The notes: generated by a model from the letters alone, not told the origin. DNA of 64,000 nucleotides from Pseudomonas bananamidigenes (GCF_001679645.1 NZ_LRUN01000041.1:62001-126000), one strand, 5' to 3'. Shown: positions 52,382-61,336, counted from the stretch's first letter. Numbers and translations are program-made.

Positions 52382-52981
52382 TTATTGTGCTGACCGGGCT
52401 TTTTCGGCGGCCAGTTCTTCCAGATCGATGTAGCGGTTGCCGATGCGCGGGTGCAGACGACCACCGTCGGCGCAACCCAGCACAACGACGATTTCATCGG
52501 CACGGGGGGCGTCTTCGATCTGCATTTCCAGGGTGATGTAGTGCGAGCGCAGGCCTTCGTCGTCCTTGTGCATCATCGGTATCTGGATCGAAGTACCGGG
52601 ACCGCCGCGCTTGTTGGTGAAGCTCAGGTAACTCTTGGCCTTGACCGCTTCGCGGTAGTGGTTGCCGAAGCGCAGGGTGTGGATTACCGCCGAGGCGTGC
52701 TCGATTTCGCCATCGGCGCCGACCACTGCCGCTTTGCCATAGGCCTCGATCTTCTCGGCGCCGCCAATGATGCCCACCAGTCGCTCTACCATCATTGCGC
52801 CCAGGTCAGAGCAGTTGGCGCGGATCTGCGGCTTGAGGTCTTCGACAAAGCCGTTGCCGACCCACGGGTTCTTCATCACGACGGCCAGGCCAGCCATGGT
52901 CACCGGGGTGTCGGACGTCTTGCCGCCTTCAATGAAGGTCTCTTCGACATAGCTGACGATCTTGCGAATTTCGAAACTCAT
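52382..52981 (-). CDS. Amino-acid-synthesis family protein (PF06684/DUF1185)
   Basis: 199 residues of PF06684: KIVSYVEETFIEGGKTSDTP, VVMKNPWVGNGFVEDLKP, GGAEKIEAYGKAAVVGADGE and GCADGGRLHPRIGNRYIDLE. The family occurs widely in catabolic operons beside flavin reductases and amidases, but no reaction is established to my knowledge. It heads the operon 52981-47651, 41 bases below operator site 5. ATG 52981 is used; an in-frame extension to 53032 crosses the operator. Confidence 0.88.
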   Translation of the reverse strand: MSFEIRKIVSYVEETFIEGGKTSDTPVTMAGLAVVMKNPWVGNGFVEDLKPQIRANCSDLGAMMVERLVGIIGGAEKIEAYGKAAVVGADGEIEHASAVIHTLRFGNHYREAVKAKSYLSFTNKRGGPGTSIQIPMMHKDDEGLRSHYITLEMQIEDAPRADEIVVVLGCADGGRLHPRIGNRYIDLEELAAEKARSAQ

Positions 52982-53021
52982 GCGCTGCTCCGTAGGGGAT
53001 AAAGAGTGTCTGTGCGTCTGA

Positions 53022-53036
53022 TGGTATACCATAATA
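53022..53036 (+). promoter_or_regulatory. Operator-like motif, site 5 (DUF1185 operon)
   Basis: TGGTATACCATAATA, identical to site 4, 41 bases upstream of the operon that contains the GntR gene, so autoregulation is expected. Confidence 0.8.
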
Positions 53037-53135
53037 CCGATCGCGCAAGTCCCCTACACAAGATTCCCTTCCATCAGTCGGACGAATGCCCGCGCATTCA
53101 GCCTCTAGCGCAACCACGAACACACCAGCATTCCC

Positions 53136-53224
53136 CTGTGGGAGCGAGCAGGCTCGCGAAAGCGGTGGCTCAGCCAGTGATGATGCTGACTGCAGCGCCG
53201 CCTTCGCGAGCAGGCTCGCTCCCT
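53136..53224. repeat. REP palindrome pair 4
   Basis: TGTGGGAGCGAGCAGGCTCG and CGAGCAGGCTCGCTCCCTCA in inverted orientation. The 53.04-53.44 kb gap otherwise holds only the promoter region of the YCF48-like gene. Confidence 0.9.
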
Positions 53225-53441
53225 CACTGGAATTCATTCGCAACACCAGCTTGCGCGGTTAACAAAAGATAACGTTGCGCCGATTGTCAGACGTTTCGAA
53301 TGCCCGATAGGATGAGCCAGCTTCCGAAGTGGCTCTGGGTTGCGGGTTTCAGGACTATGCTTCTGACCAACCGTCGCTGGAGCACGCTTGCGGCGCCCTT
53401 GAAGGCCGAACGGCCTAACAATAATAAATAGGGGAAGGTCT

Positions 53442-54470
53442 ATGAGTCGTTGCCGCCCGCCGGCGTTACGCAACACCGCGTTGCTGGCCACAGCACTCTC
53501 TCTGCTGGGCTTTGCCAGCCTGTCGGCGCCTGTCCTGGCTGCCGAAGCGCCCGCCGATGTGGTCTACGCCATCGAATCGGCCAAGGCCCCGAAAAGCCTG
53601 ATGCTCGATGTCGTTCACGCCGGCGCACGGCTGGTGGCGGTCGGGGATCGCGGGCACATTCTCTACTCCGACGACCAGGGCAAGATCTGGACCCAGGCCA
53701 AGGTGCCGAGCCGTCAGTTGCTGACGGCCGTGTATTTCGTTGATGACAAGCATGGCTGGGCCGTCGGCCATGACGCGCAGATTCTCGCCAGTGAAAACGG
53801 CGGCCAGACCTGGACCAAACAGTTCGAAGACCTCAAGCGCGAATCGCCGTTGCTCGACCTCTGGTTCAAGGACCTCGACAACGGTCTTGCCGTGGGTGCC
53901 TACGGCGCCTTGCTGGAAACCACCGACGGCGGCAAGAACTGGCAAGATGTGAGCGACCGCCTCGACAACCAGGACCAGTTCCACCTCAACGCCATTGCTG
54001 CCGTCAAGGACGCCGGGCTGTTCATCGTGGGCGAGCAGGGCGCGATGTTCCGTTCCGCCGACTGGGGCCAGAGCTGGGAAAAAATCGAAGGCCCGTATCA
54101 GGGCTCGCTGTTCGGTGTGATCGGCACTGCCCAGCCTTCCACGCTGCTGGCCTACGGGCTGCGCGGCAACCTCTATCGCTCCACCGACTTCGGCAGCACC
54201 TGGCAGCAGATCGAACTCAAGGCGGCGCGCGGTGCGCTGGAGTTCGGCCTGTCCGGCGCCACACGGCTCGACGATGGCTCCATCATCATCGTCGGCAACG
54301 GCGGCACGGTGATCAGCAGCAGCGACAACGGTGAAACCTTCAGCGTGTTCAACCGCCCGGATCGCATCTCGCTGTCGTCGGTCACCGCCGCCGGCAACGG
54401 CAACCTGATCCTGAGCGGGCAGGGTGGCGTCCACACCACCACTCCAGACGGCACCGAGCTGGGCAAATGA
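53442..54470 (+). CDS. Exported YCF48/BNR-repeat beta-propeller protein
   Basis: 342 residues: signal peptide (cleavage near VLAAEAP, residue 34), then about six repeats with the BNR/YCF48 pattern, for example ILYSDDQGKIWTQAK, ILASENGGQTWTKQF, LLETTDGGKNWQDVS and MFRSADWGQSWEKIE. This is a seven-bladed-type propeller related to the Ycf48 photosystem assembly factor; in Pseudomonas such proteins accompany RND/MMPL exporters. AGGGGAAGG precedes ATG. The exporter gene starts 28 bases after the stop. A periplasmic helper role is inferred. Confidence 0.88.
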   Translation: MSRCRPPALRNTALLATALSLLGFASLSAPVLAAEAPADVVYAIESAKAPKSLMLDVVHAGARLVAVGDRGHILYSDDQGKIWTQAKVPSRQLLTAVYFVDDKHGWAVGHDAQILASENGGQTWTKQFEDLKRESPLLDLWFKDLDNGLAVGAYGALLETTDGGKNWQDVSDRLDNQDQFHLNAIAAVKDAGLFIVGEQGAMFRSADWGQSWEKIEGPYQGSLFGVIGTAQPSTLLAYGLRGNLYRSTDFGSTWQQIELKAARGALEFGLSGATRLDDGSIIIVGNGGTVISSSDNGETFSVFNRPDRISLSSVTAAGNGNLILSGQGGVHTTTPDGTELGK

Positions 54471-54498
54471 GCCGAATCCATAATAAGAAGGCGGGGCT

Positions 54499-56883
54499 AT
54501 GACTTCCTTGAGCACTCATCATCAGGACAAGGCGACGTTCCTCGAACGCCTGATCTTCAACAACCGCCCGGCAGTGATCGTGATCTGCCTGCTGGTCAGC
54601 ATCTTCCTGTTCTGGCAGGCCACACTGATCCGGCCGTCCACCAGCTTCGAAAAAATGATCCCGCTCAAGCATCCGTTCATCGAGAAGATGATGGAGCACC
54701 GCAACGATCTGACGAACCTGGGCAACACCGTGCGCATTTCGGTGGAAGCGAAGGATGGCGACATCTTCACCAAGGAGTACATGGAGACCCTGCGCCAGAT
54801 CAACGACGAGGTGTTCTACATCTCCGGCGTCGACCGTTCCGGCCTGAAGTCGCTGTGGAGCCCGAGCGTGCGCTGGACCGAAGTGACAGAGGAAGGTTTC
54901 GCCGGCGGTGAGGTGATCCCGCAGAGCTACGACGGCTCCCAGGACAGCCTCGACATGCTGCGCAACAACGTGCTCAAGTCGGGTCAGGTCGGGCGTCTGG
55001 TGGCCAACGACTTCAAATCGAGCATCGTCGACATCCCGCTGCTGGAGTCCTACCCGGACCCGCAGGACCAGGGCAAGCTGCTGGCGCTGGACTACCGCCA
55101 GTTCTCCCATGAACTGGAAGACAAGATCCGCAACAAGTTCGAAGCCCAGAACCCCAACGTCAAGATCCACATCGTCGGTTTCGCCAAGAAGGTCGGTGAT
55201 CTGATCGACGGCCTGGTGATGGTGGTGATGTTCTTCGGCGTGGCGTTCGTCATCACTCTGATCCTGCTGCTGTGGTTCACCCACTGCCTGCGCAGTACCG
55301 TGGCCGTGTTGAGCACCACGCTGGTGGCGGTGGTCTGGCAGCTGGGGTTGATGCACTTCTTCGGTTTCGGCCTCGATCCGTATTCGATGCTGGTGCCGTT
55401 CCTGATCTTCGCCATCGGCATTTCCCACGGCGTGCAGAAGATCAACGGTATCGCCCTGCAATCAAGCGAAGCGGATAACGCCCTGACTGCCGCACGGCGC
55501 ACGTTCCGGCAACTGTTCCTGCCGGGGATGATCGCGATTCTCGCCGATGCGGTGGGCTTCATCACATTGCTGATCATCGACATCGGCGTGATCCGTGAGC
55601 TGGCCATCGGCGCGTCCATCGGCGTGGCGGTGATCGTGTTCACCAACCTGATCCTGCTGCCGGTGGCGATTTCCTATGTCGGCATCAGCAAGCGGGCCAT
55701 CGCCAAGAGCAAGAAGGACGCGAACCGCGAGCACCCGTTCTGGCGCCTGCTGTCGAACTTCGCCAGTGCGAAAGTCGCACCGGTGTCCGTCGCGCTGGCG
55801 CTCATCGCCTTCGGTGGCGGCCTCTGGTACAGCCAGAACCTGAAGATCGGCGACCTCGACCAGGGCGCGCCGGAACTGCGTCCGGACTCGCGCTACAACA
55901 AGGACAACAACTTCATCATCAACAACTATTCCACCAGCTCCGACGTACTGGTGGTGATGGTCAAGACCAAGGCAGAAGGCTGCTCGCGCTATGAAGCCAT
56001 GGCGCCGATCGACGAGCTGATGTGGAAGATGCAGAACACCGAGGGCGTGCAGTCGGCGATCTCGCTGGTGACCGTGTCCAAGCAGATGATCAAGGGCATG
56101 AACGAGGGCAACCTGAAATGGGAAACCCTGTCGCGCAACCCGGATGTGTTGAACAACTCCATCGCCCGTGCCGACGGCCTGTACAACAACAGTTGCTCGC
56201 TGGCGCCGTTGCTGGTGTTCCTCAACGATCACAAGGCCGAGACCCTGGATCGTGCGGTGAAAGCCGTGCAGGAATTCGCCAGGGACAACAACAAGGACGG
56301 TCTGGAGTTCATCCTCGCGGCCGGTAACGCCGGGATCGAAGCGGCCACCAACGAAGTCATCAAACAGGCCGAGCTGACCATCCTGATTCTGGTGTACATC
56401 TGCGTGGCGGTGATGTGCATGATCACCTTCCGTTCCTGGGCGGCGACCCTGTGCATCGTGCTGCCACTGGTACTGACCTCGGTGCTGGGCAACGCGCTGA
56501 TGGCGTTCATGGGCATCGGCGTCAAGGTCGCAACCCTGCCGGTGGTTGCGCTGGGCGTGGGGATCGGCGTGGACTACGGCATCTACATCTACAGCCGTCT
56601 GGAAAGTTTCCTGCGTGCCGGTCTGCCGTTGCAGGAAGCCTATTACCAGACCCTGAAATCCACCGGTAAGGCGGTACTGTTCACCGGTCTGTGTCTGGCC
56701 ATCGGTGTGTGCACCTGGATCTTCTCGGCGATCAAGTTCCAGGCCGACATGGGCCTGATGCTGACCTTCATGCTCTTGTGGAACATGTTCGGTGCGCTGT
56801 GGCTGTTGCCGGCGCTGGCCAAGTTCCTGATCAAGCCTGAGAAGCTGGCGGGGCAGAAGGGCAATTCTCTGTTTGCTCACTGA
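54499..56883 (+). CDS. MMPL/RND-superfamily transporter
   Basis: 794 residues in the two-fold RND layout: helix 1 near 27-45, a large periplasmic loop (about 46-230), a five-helix bundle (about 235-405), helix 7 near 428-448, a second loop (about 450-620) and a final five-helix bundle. Motifs AIGISHGVQKINGIALQ and LGVGIGVDYGIYIYSRL lie at the start of helix-4 regions, the latter with the proton-relay-type Asp. Such MMPL exporters move lipids or hydrophobic compounds. Often DUF1302 and DUF1329 genes are adjacent; here they are absent, and only the YCF48-like partner is linked. A strong terminator follows. Confidence 0.9.
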   Translation: MTSLSTHHQDKATFLERLIFNNRPAVIVICLLVSIFLFWQATLIRPSTSFEKMIPLKHPFIEKMMEHRNDLTNLGNTVRISVEAKDGDIFTKEYMETLRQINDEVFYISGVDRSGLKSLWSPSVRWTEVTEEGFAGGEVIPQSYDGSQDSLDMLRNNVLKSGQVGRLVANDFKSSIVDIPLLESYPDPQDQGKLLALDYRQFSHELEDKIRNKFEAQNPNVKIHIVGFAKKVGDLIDGLVMVVMFFGVAFVITLILLLWFTHCLRSTVAVLSTTLVAVVWQLGLMHFFGFGLDPYSMLVPFLIFAIGISHGVQKINGIALQSSEADNALTAARRTFRQLFLPGMIAILADAVGFITLLIIDIGVIRELAIGASIGVAVIVFTNLILLPVAISYVGISKRAIAKSKKDANREHPFWRLLSNFASAKVAPVSVALALIAFGGGLWYSQNLKIGDLDQGAPELRPDSRYNKDNNFIINNYSTSSDVLVVMVKTKAEGCSRYEAMAPIDELMWKMQNTEGVQSAISLVTVSKQMIKGMNEGNLKWETLSRNPDVLNNSIARADGLYNNSCSLAPLLVFLNDHKAETLDRAVKAVQEFARDNNKDGLEFILAAGNAGIEAATNEVIKQAELTILILVYICVAVMCMITFRSWAATLCIVLPLVLTSVLGNALMAFMGIGVKVATLPVVALGVGIGVDYGIYIYSRLESFLRAGLPLQEAYYQTLKSTGKAVLFTGLCLAIGVCTWIFSAIKFQADMGLMLTFMLLWNMFGALWLLPALAKFLIKPEKLAGQKGNSLFAH

Positions 56884-56902
56884 TCGGCGAGTCTGAAACG
56901 AC

Positions 56903-56935
56903 AAAGCCGCAACCCAAGGGTTGCGGCTTTTTTTG
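56903..56935 (+). terminator. Rho-independent terminator after MMPL exporter
   Basis: AAAGCCGCAACCC, loop AAG, GGTTGCGGCTTT followed by T-run; 20 bases after the exporter stop. Confidence 0.9.
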
Positions 56936-56952
56936 TGAGGCAAGATCAAAAG

Positions 56953-57144
56953 CCCCTCACCCTAGCCCTCTCCCCGAGGGAGAGGGGACCGACCGCAATG
57001 TCTCGCGTCATACATCGACCTGAAAAACCGGGTCGATAATGGATTCAAAGCAGATCGTTCACGTCGGTGTAGATCGTCAATATTCCCGGATCGGTTCCCT
57101 CTCCCTCCGGGCGGTCCGACGTTTCGGGAGGGCCAGGGTGAGGG
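56953..57144. repeat. Dispersed terminal-inverted-repeat element, copy B
   Basis: CCCCTCACCCTAGCCCTCTC at the left and GGGAGGGCCAGGGTGAGGG at the right are inverted. It is the counterpart of 41735-41911, with about 15 extra bases (CGGTCCGACGTTTCG) near the right end and matching internal blocks around CATCGACCTGAAA. Confidence 0.8.
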
Positions 57145-57160
57145 CAAGCGGTCTAAAGGC

Positions 57161-57880
57161 TTAAGAGAGTTCCGTGCCAAGCACGACACTAAGCGCACTC
57201 CGCGCATCATCCAGCTGCACCAGCGTCGCATGCCGAGCCCCCAACGCATCCCGGTTCTCGATGGCAGTCAGAATCGCCTTGTGCCGAGGCAGTGCCAGTT
57301 CGTGCAGATTCGGTCGCTGGTTCGAATGCTTCAACGCCTCGGCAATCGCCACCGACAACATGTTGCACAGATTCGCCAGCAAATCGTTGTGGGTCGCGTC
57401 GGCAATGCGGCTGTGGAAGTCCAGATCCGGTTGCAGCAGGGCTTCCGGGGTCGGTGCGGCTTCCATGCGCCGGTAGGCTTCGCCAATCGCGGCGATGTCG
57501 GCTTCGGTGGCGTGCTGGGCGGCGAGGGCGGCGGCGGCCGGTTCGATGATGCTGCGCACGCTGGTCAGCACATTGAAGAATTCATTTTGCGGGCTGCTTT
57601 GCATCAGCCAGTGCAGCACGTCCGGGTCGAGCATGTGCCATTCGCGGCGCGGCTTGACCACGGTGCCGACGCGAGGCTTCGAGTACACCAGGCCCTTGGC
57701 GACCAACACTCGCGTGGCCTCGCGCAACACCGGCCGACTGACCGCGTATTCCTCACAGAGCAAGGCTTCGGCGGGCAGTTTGTCGTCGGGCAGAAAACGG
57801 CCGGAAACGATCTGCATGCCCAGTTCCTGAACAATGCGCGAATGCATGCTTTTGCGGTCGGAAGGTTTGCGGTAATCCAT
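57161..57880 (-). CDS. GntR-family regulator, FCD subfamily (pentonate cluster)
   Basis: 239 residues. The winged helix HSRIVQELGMQIVSGRFLPD with CEEYAVSRPVLREATRVLVA and wing GLVYSKPRVGTVVKPR is followed by an FCD domain with the metal-binding-type D-H-x3-H pattern (DLDFHSRIADATHNDLLANL). Regulators of this DgoR/UxuR group control sugar-acid catabolism and respond to aldonates or keto-deoxy acids. It flanks the dehydratase, separated by a REP pair, and is probably the regulator of the 58-64 kb genes. The candidate operator at 59817-59829 fits its family. Confidence 0.88.
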   Translation of the reverse strand: MDYRKPSDRKSMHSRIVQELGMQIVSGRFLPDDKLPAEALLCEEYAVSRPVLREATRVLVAKGLVYSKPRVGTVVKPRREWHMLDPDVLHWLMQSSPQNEFFNVLTSVRSIIEPAAAALAAQHATEADIAAIGEAYRRMEAAPTPEALLQPDLDFHSRIADATHNDLLANLCNMLSVAIAEALKHSNQRPNLHELALPRHKAILTAIENRDALGARHATLVQLDDARSALSVVLGTELS

Positions 57881-57963
57881 GGGGAGCGGCGCGATCCTGA
57901 GCGATGGAGATGCCGCGCATCATAGCAGGCACGACATAATCTTGAGGTGGATACACAAAGCAA

Positions 57964-58056
57964 ATGTGGGAGCGAGCTTGCTCGCGATAGCGGAGTGTCA
58001 GCCAACCTGGATGTTGAATGATAAATCGCAATCGCGAGCAAGCTCGCTCCCACAGG
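57964..58056. repeat. REP palindrome pair 5
   Basis: TGTGGGAGCGAGCTTGCTCG and CGAGCAAGCTCGCTCCCACA inverted, about 50 bases apart, between the GntR start (57880) and the dehydratase stop (58067). Confidence 0.9.
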
Positions 58057-58066
58057 GGCGGCGGTG

Positions 58067-59803
58067 TCAGTGGGAATGGCGCGGTACCTCGGCACCTCGG
58101 CAACCGACAAGGAAATCAAAGTCGCAACCCTGATCCGCCTGTAGCACGTGATCGATATACAGCTGACGATAACCCCCCACGAGCAATTGCTGCGGTGGTT
58201 GCAGATCCGCCATGCGCGCCGCCAGTTCGGCGTCCGGAATGTCCAGGTGCAGACGGCCGTTGGCGCAGTCCAGCTCGATCCAGTCACCTTCCTTCACCAC
58301 CGCCAAAGGCCCGCCGGCCGCCGCTTCCGGGGCGACGTGCAACACGACGGTGCCGTACGCCGTGCCACTCATGCGTGCGTCGGAGATGCGCACCATGTCG
58401 GTCACGCCCTGGGCCAGCAGTTTGGCCGGCAAGCCCATGTTGCCGACTTCGGCCATGCCCGGATAACCCTTCGGCCCGCAGTTCTTCATCACCAGGATCG
58501 AGTCGGCATCGACGTCCAGTTCCGGGTCGTTGATCCGTGCCTTGTACACATCGAAGTTCTCGAACACCACGGCGCGGCCACGGTGTTGCATCAGTTCCGG
58601 TGTGGCGGCTGATGGCTTGAGTACCGCACCCAGTGGCGCCAGGTTGCCGCGCAACACGCAGATCCCGCCGTCAGCGCGGATCGGGTTGTCGAGGGTGCGG
58701 ATCACTTGGTCTTCGCCGTAGATCGGTGCGTCCCTGGTGTTCTCGCCGATGGATTTGCCATTGACGGTCAGCGCGTCCGGATTCGGAATCAGATTGGCTT
58801 CGCCGAGGCGGCGCAATACAGCCGGCAAGCCGCCCGCGTAGTAAAACTCTTCCATCAGGAAACGCCCGGAGGGTTGCAGGTCGACGATGGTCGGCATGCC
58901 GCGACCGATGCGCGTCCAGTCGTCCAGATCCAGCTCCACGCCGATGCGCCCGGCAATGGCTTTGAGGTGGATCACCGCGTTGGTCGAACCGCCAATCGCC
59001 GCGTTGACCCGGATCGCGTTTTCGAAAGCCTCTTTGGTCAGGATCTTCGACAGCTTCAAGTCTTCGCGCACCATCTCGACTGCACGCATGCCGGACATGT
59101 GCGCCAGCACATAACGCCGCGCATCCACCGCCGGAATCGCTGCGTTGTGGGGCAGGGACGTGCCCAGCGCTTCGGCCATGCAGGCCATGGTCGAGGCGGT
59201 GCCCATGGTGTTGCAAGTGCCGGCCGAGCGGGACATGCCACCCTCGGCCGCGAGGAAGTCGTCAATCGTGATGGTGCCGGCCTTGACCTGCTCGCTGAGC
59301 TGCCAGACCACGGTGCCGGAACCGATGTCCTTGCCCTTGTGCTTGCCGTTGAGCATCGGCCCGCCGGTGACGACGATCGCCGGCACGTCGCAACTGGCTG
59401 CCCCCATCAGCAGCGCCGGGGTGGTCTTGTCGCAACCGGTCAGCAGCACCACGCCGTCGATCGGGTTGCCGCGAATCGCTTCCTCGACATCCATGCTCGC
59501 CAGGTTGCGGGTAAGCATGGCGGTCGGGCGCAGGTTCGACTCGCCGTTGGAGAACACCGGGAACTCCACCGGAAACCCGCCGGCCTCGATCACCCCGCGT
59601 TTGACGTGCTCCGCAATCTGGCGGAAGTGCGCGTTGCACGGCGTCAGCTCCGACCAGGTGTTGCAGATGCCGATGATCGGCTTGCCATGAAACTGATGGT
59701 CGGCGATGCCCTGATTTTTCATCCAGCTGCGGTACATGAAGCCGTTCTTGTCGGCGGTGCCAAACCATTGGGCGGAGCGCAGGGTGGGTTTCTTTTCAGA
59801 CAT
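58067..59803 (-). CDS. IlvD/Edd-family sugar-acid dehydratase (L-arabonate dehydratase-like)
   Basis: 578 residues. Iron-sulfur ligands are in GICNTWSELTPCNAHF, LLTGCDKTTPALLMGA and AGTCNTMGTASTM (three Cys), with the metal Asp/Glu in the DVEEAIRGNPIDGV region and the C-terminal ISDARMSGTAYGTVVLHVAP. The start RSAQWFGTADKNGFMYRSWM is typical of pentonate dehydratases (L-arabonate or D-xylonate type), not of IlvD for branched-chain synthesis. It converts an aldonate to the 2-keto-3-deoxy acid. It is divergent from the MFS transporter; the other pathway genes follow on the plus strand. Confidence 0.9.
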   Translation of the reverse strand: MSEKKPTLRSAQWFGTADKNGFMYRSWMKNQGIADHQFHGKPIIGICNTWSELTPCNAHFRQIAEHVKRGVIEAGGFPVEFPVFSNGESNLRPTAMLTRNLASMDVEEAIRGNPIDGVVLLTGCDKTTPALLMGAASCDVPAIVVTGGPMLNGKHKGKDIGSGTVVWQLSEQVKAGTITIDDFLAAEGGMSRSAGTCNTMGTASTMACMAEALGTSLPHNAAIPAVDARRYVLAHMSGMRAVEMVREDLKLSKILTKEAFENAIRVNAAIGGSTNAVIHLKAIAGRIGVELDLDDWTRIGRGMPTIVDLQPSGRFLMEEFYYAGGLPAVLRRLGEANLIPNPDALTVNGKSIGENTRDAPIYGEDQVIRTLDNPIRADGGICVLRGNLAPLGAVLKPSAATPELMQHRGRAVVFENFDVYKARINDPELDVDADSILVMKNCGPKGYPGMAEVGNMGLPAKLLAQGVTDMVRISDARMSGTAYGTVVLHVAPEAAAGGPLAVVKEGDWIELDCANGRLHLDIPDAELAARMADLQPPQQLLVGGYRQLYIDHVLQADQGCDFDFLVGCRGAEVPRHSH

Positions 59804-59816
59804 GATCGATTCTCTT

Positions 59817-59829
59817 ATTGTAAGACTAT
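59817..59829. promoter_or_regulatory. Candidate GntR operator in the dehydratase/MFS divergent promoter
   Basis: ATTGTAAGACTAT fits the FCD-type pattern TNGTNNNACNA (TTGTAAGACTA). It lies 15 bases upstream of the dehydratase start within the 193-base divergent region, which also contains an AT-rich TATTACTATATAGTC stretch. Single occurrence, so weak. Confidence 0.45.
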
Positions 59830-59996
59830 TGGTTGCGAGTCTCAGCTAAACATAAGCTCAAAAACCGACATTTGGAAGTGTTGTTGGGTAATAAGTATTA
59901 CTATATAGTCACTTTCAACTGAGGGATGACCCTGGCAATTTTCTGCGAGAGGCGTCCCCGGAGGTTCCATAAAAACAACAAACGGAGACCGACCCC

Positions 59997-61319
59997 ATGA
60001 GCCAGGAGCTGCGGCTTGTCCGGCGCATCACGCTGAAACTGATTCCCTTCCTGATCCTGCTGTACCTCATCGCCTATGTGGATCGCTCCGCCGTCGGCTT
60101 CGCCAAGCTGCACATGGGTGCCGACATCGGTATCGGCGATGCCGCCTACGGCCTCGGTGCCGGGCTGTTTTTCATCGGCTACTTTCTGCTGGAGATTCCC
60201 AGCAACCTGATGCTCGAACGCTTCGGCGCCAGGCGCTGGTTCGCGCGAATCATGATCACCTGGGGTGCGATCACCATCGGCATGGCGTTCGTCCAGGGAC
60301 CGCACAGTTTTTACGTGATGCGCTTTCTGCTCGGCGCGGCGGAGGCGGGGTTCTTTCCCGGCGTTCTGTACTACATCACCCAATGGTTTCCGGTGCGCCA
60401 TCGCGGCCGGATTCTCGGGCTGTTCATCCTTTCCCAACCCATCGCGATGATGATCACCGGCCCCGTGTCCGGTGGCCTGTTGGGCATGGACGGCATCCTC
60501 GGTCTGCATGGCTGGCAGTGGCTGTTCATCGTCATCGGCACCCCGGCGATCCTGCTGACCTGGCCGGTATTGCGCTGGTTGCCGGACGGCCCGCAGCAAG
60601 TGAACTGGATGGACCAGGCCGAGAAGGACTGGCTGACCGGCGAGCTGAAGAAGGATCTGCAGGAATACGGTCAGACCCGTCACGGCAATCCGCTGCATGC
60701 ACTGAAAGACAAACGTGTGTTGCTGCTGGCGCTGTTCTATCTGCCGGTGACCCTGAGTATCTATGGCCTGGGACTGTGGCTGCCGACCCTGATCAAACAG
60801 TTTGGTGGCAGCGATCTGGTGACCGGTTTTGTCTCGTCAGTGCCTTACATCTTCGGCATCGTCGGTCTGCTGATCGTGCCGCGCAGCTCCGACCGCATGA
60901 ATGACCGCTACGGGCATCTGGCGGTGCTCTATGTGCTGGGTGCCATCGGCCTGTTCCTCAGCGCCTGGCTGTCGTTGCCCGTGGCGCAACTGGCAGCACT
61001 GTGCCTGGTGGCATTTGCGCTGTTCTCCTGCACGGCGGTGTTCTGGACCTTGCCGGGGCGATTCTTCGCCGGCGCCAGTGCGGCGGCGGGCATCGCCTTG
61101 ATCAACTCGGTGGGCAACCTCGGCGGTTACCTCGGCCCGTTCGTGATCGGCGCGTTGAAGGAGTACACCGGCAATCTCGGTTCCGGTCTGTACTTCCTGT
61201 CCGCCGTGATGGTGTTCGGGCTGCTTCTGACGGGCGTCGTCTATGGCTTGCTGGAGCGCAGGCATGTGCTGCCGGTCGAGCAGTTTGCGGCGAGTGCAAG
61301 GGGCGCAACGCGAACTTGA
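59997..61319 (+). CDS. MFS transporter, anion:cation symporter (sugar-acid) type
   Basis: 440 residues, 12 membrane helices. LILLYLIAYVDRSAVGFAKL (helix 1 with the ACS-type D-R), GAGLFFIGYFLLEIPSNLML and RFLLGAAEAGFFPGVLYYIT are characteristic of the ACS family that imports glucarate, galactonate and related acids. GGAG-rich sequence lies before ATG 59997. Divergent from the dehydratase and upstream of the AraD1-like and dehydrogenase genes, it should import the aldonate used by the pathway. Confidence 0.92.
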   Translation: MSQELRLVRRITLKLIPFLILLYLIAYVDRSAVGFAKLHMGADIGIGDAAYGLGAGLFFIGYFLLEIPSNLMLERFGARRWFARIMITWGAITIGMAFVQGPHSFYVMRFLLGAAEAGFFPGVLYYITQWFPVRHRGRILGLFILSQPIAMMITGPVSGGLLGMDGILGLHGWQWLFIVIGTPAILLTWPVLRWLPDGPQQVNWMDQAEKDWLTGELKKDLQEYGQTRHGNPLHALKDKRVLLLALFYLPVTLSIYGLGLWLPTLIKQFGGSDLVTGFVSSVPYIFGIVGLLIVPRSSDRMNDRYGHLAVLYVLGAIGLFLSAWLSLPVAQLAALCLVAFALFSCTAVFWTLPGRFFAGASAAAGIALINSVGNLGGYLGPFVIGALKEYTGNLGSGLYFLSAVMVFGLLLTGVVYGLLERRHVLPVEQFAASARGATRT

Positions 61320-61336
61320 ATGGCTGACACCGGCCC

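Noticed and set aside
55462-56949. A 495-codon minus-strand open frame opposite the MMPL exporter.
   Set aside because: Antisense to well-matched membrane helices, no domain recognised.
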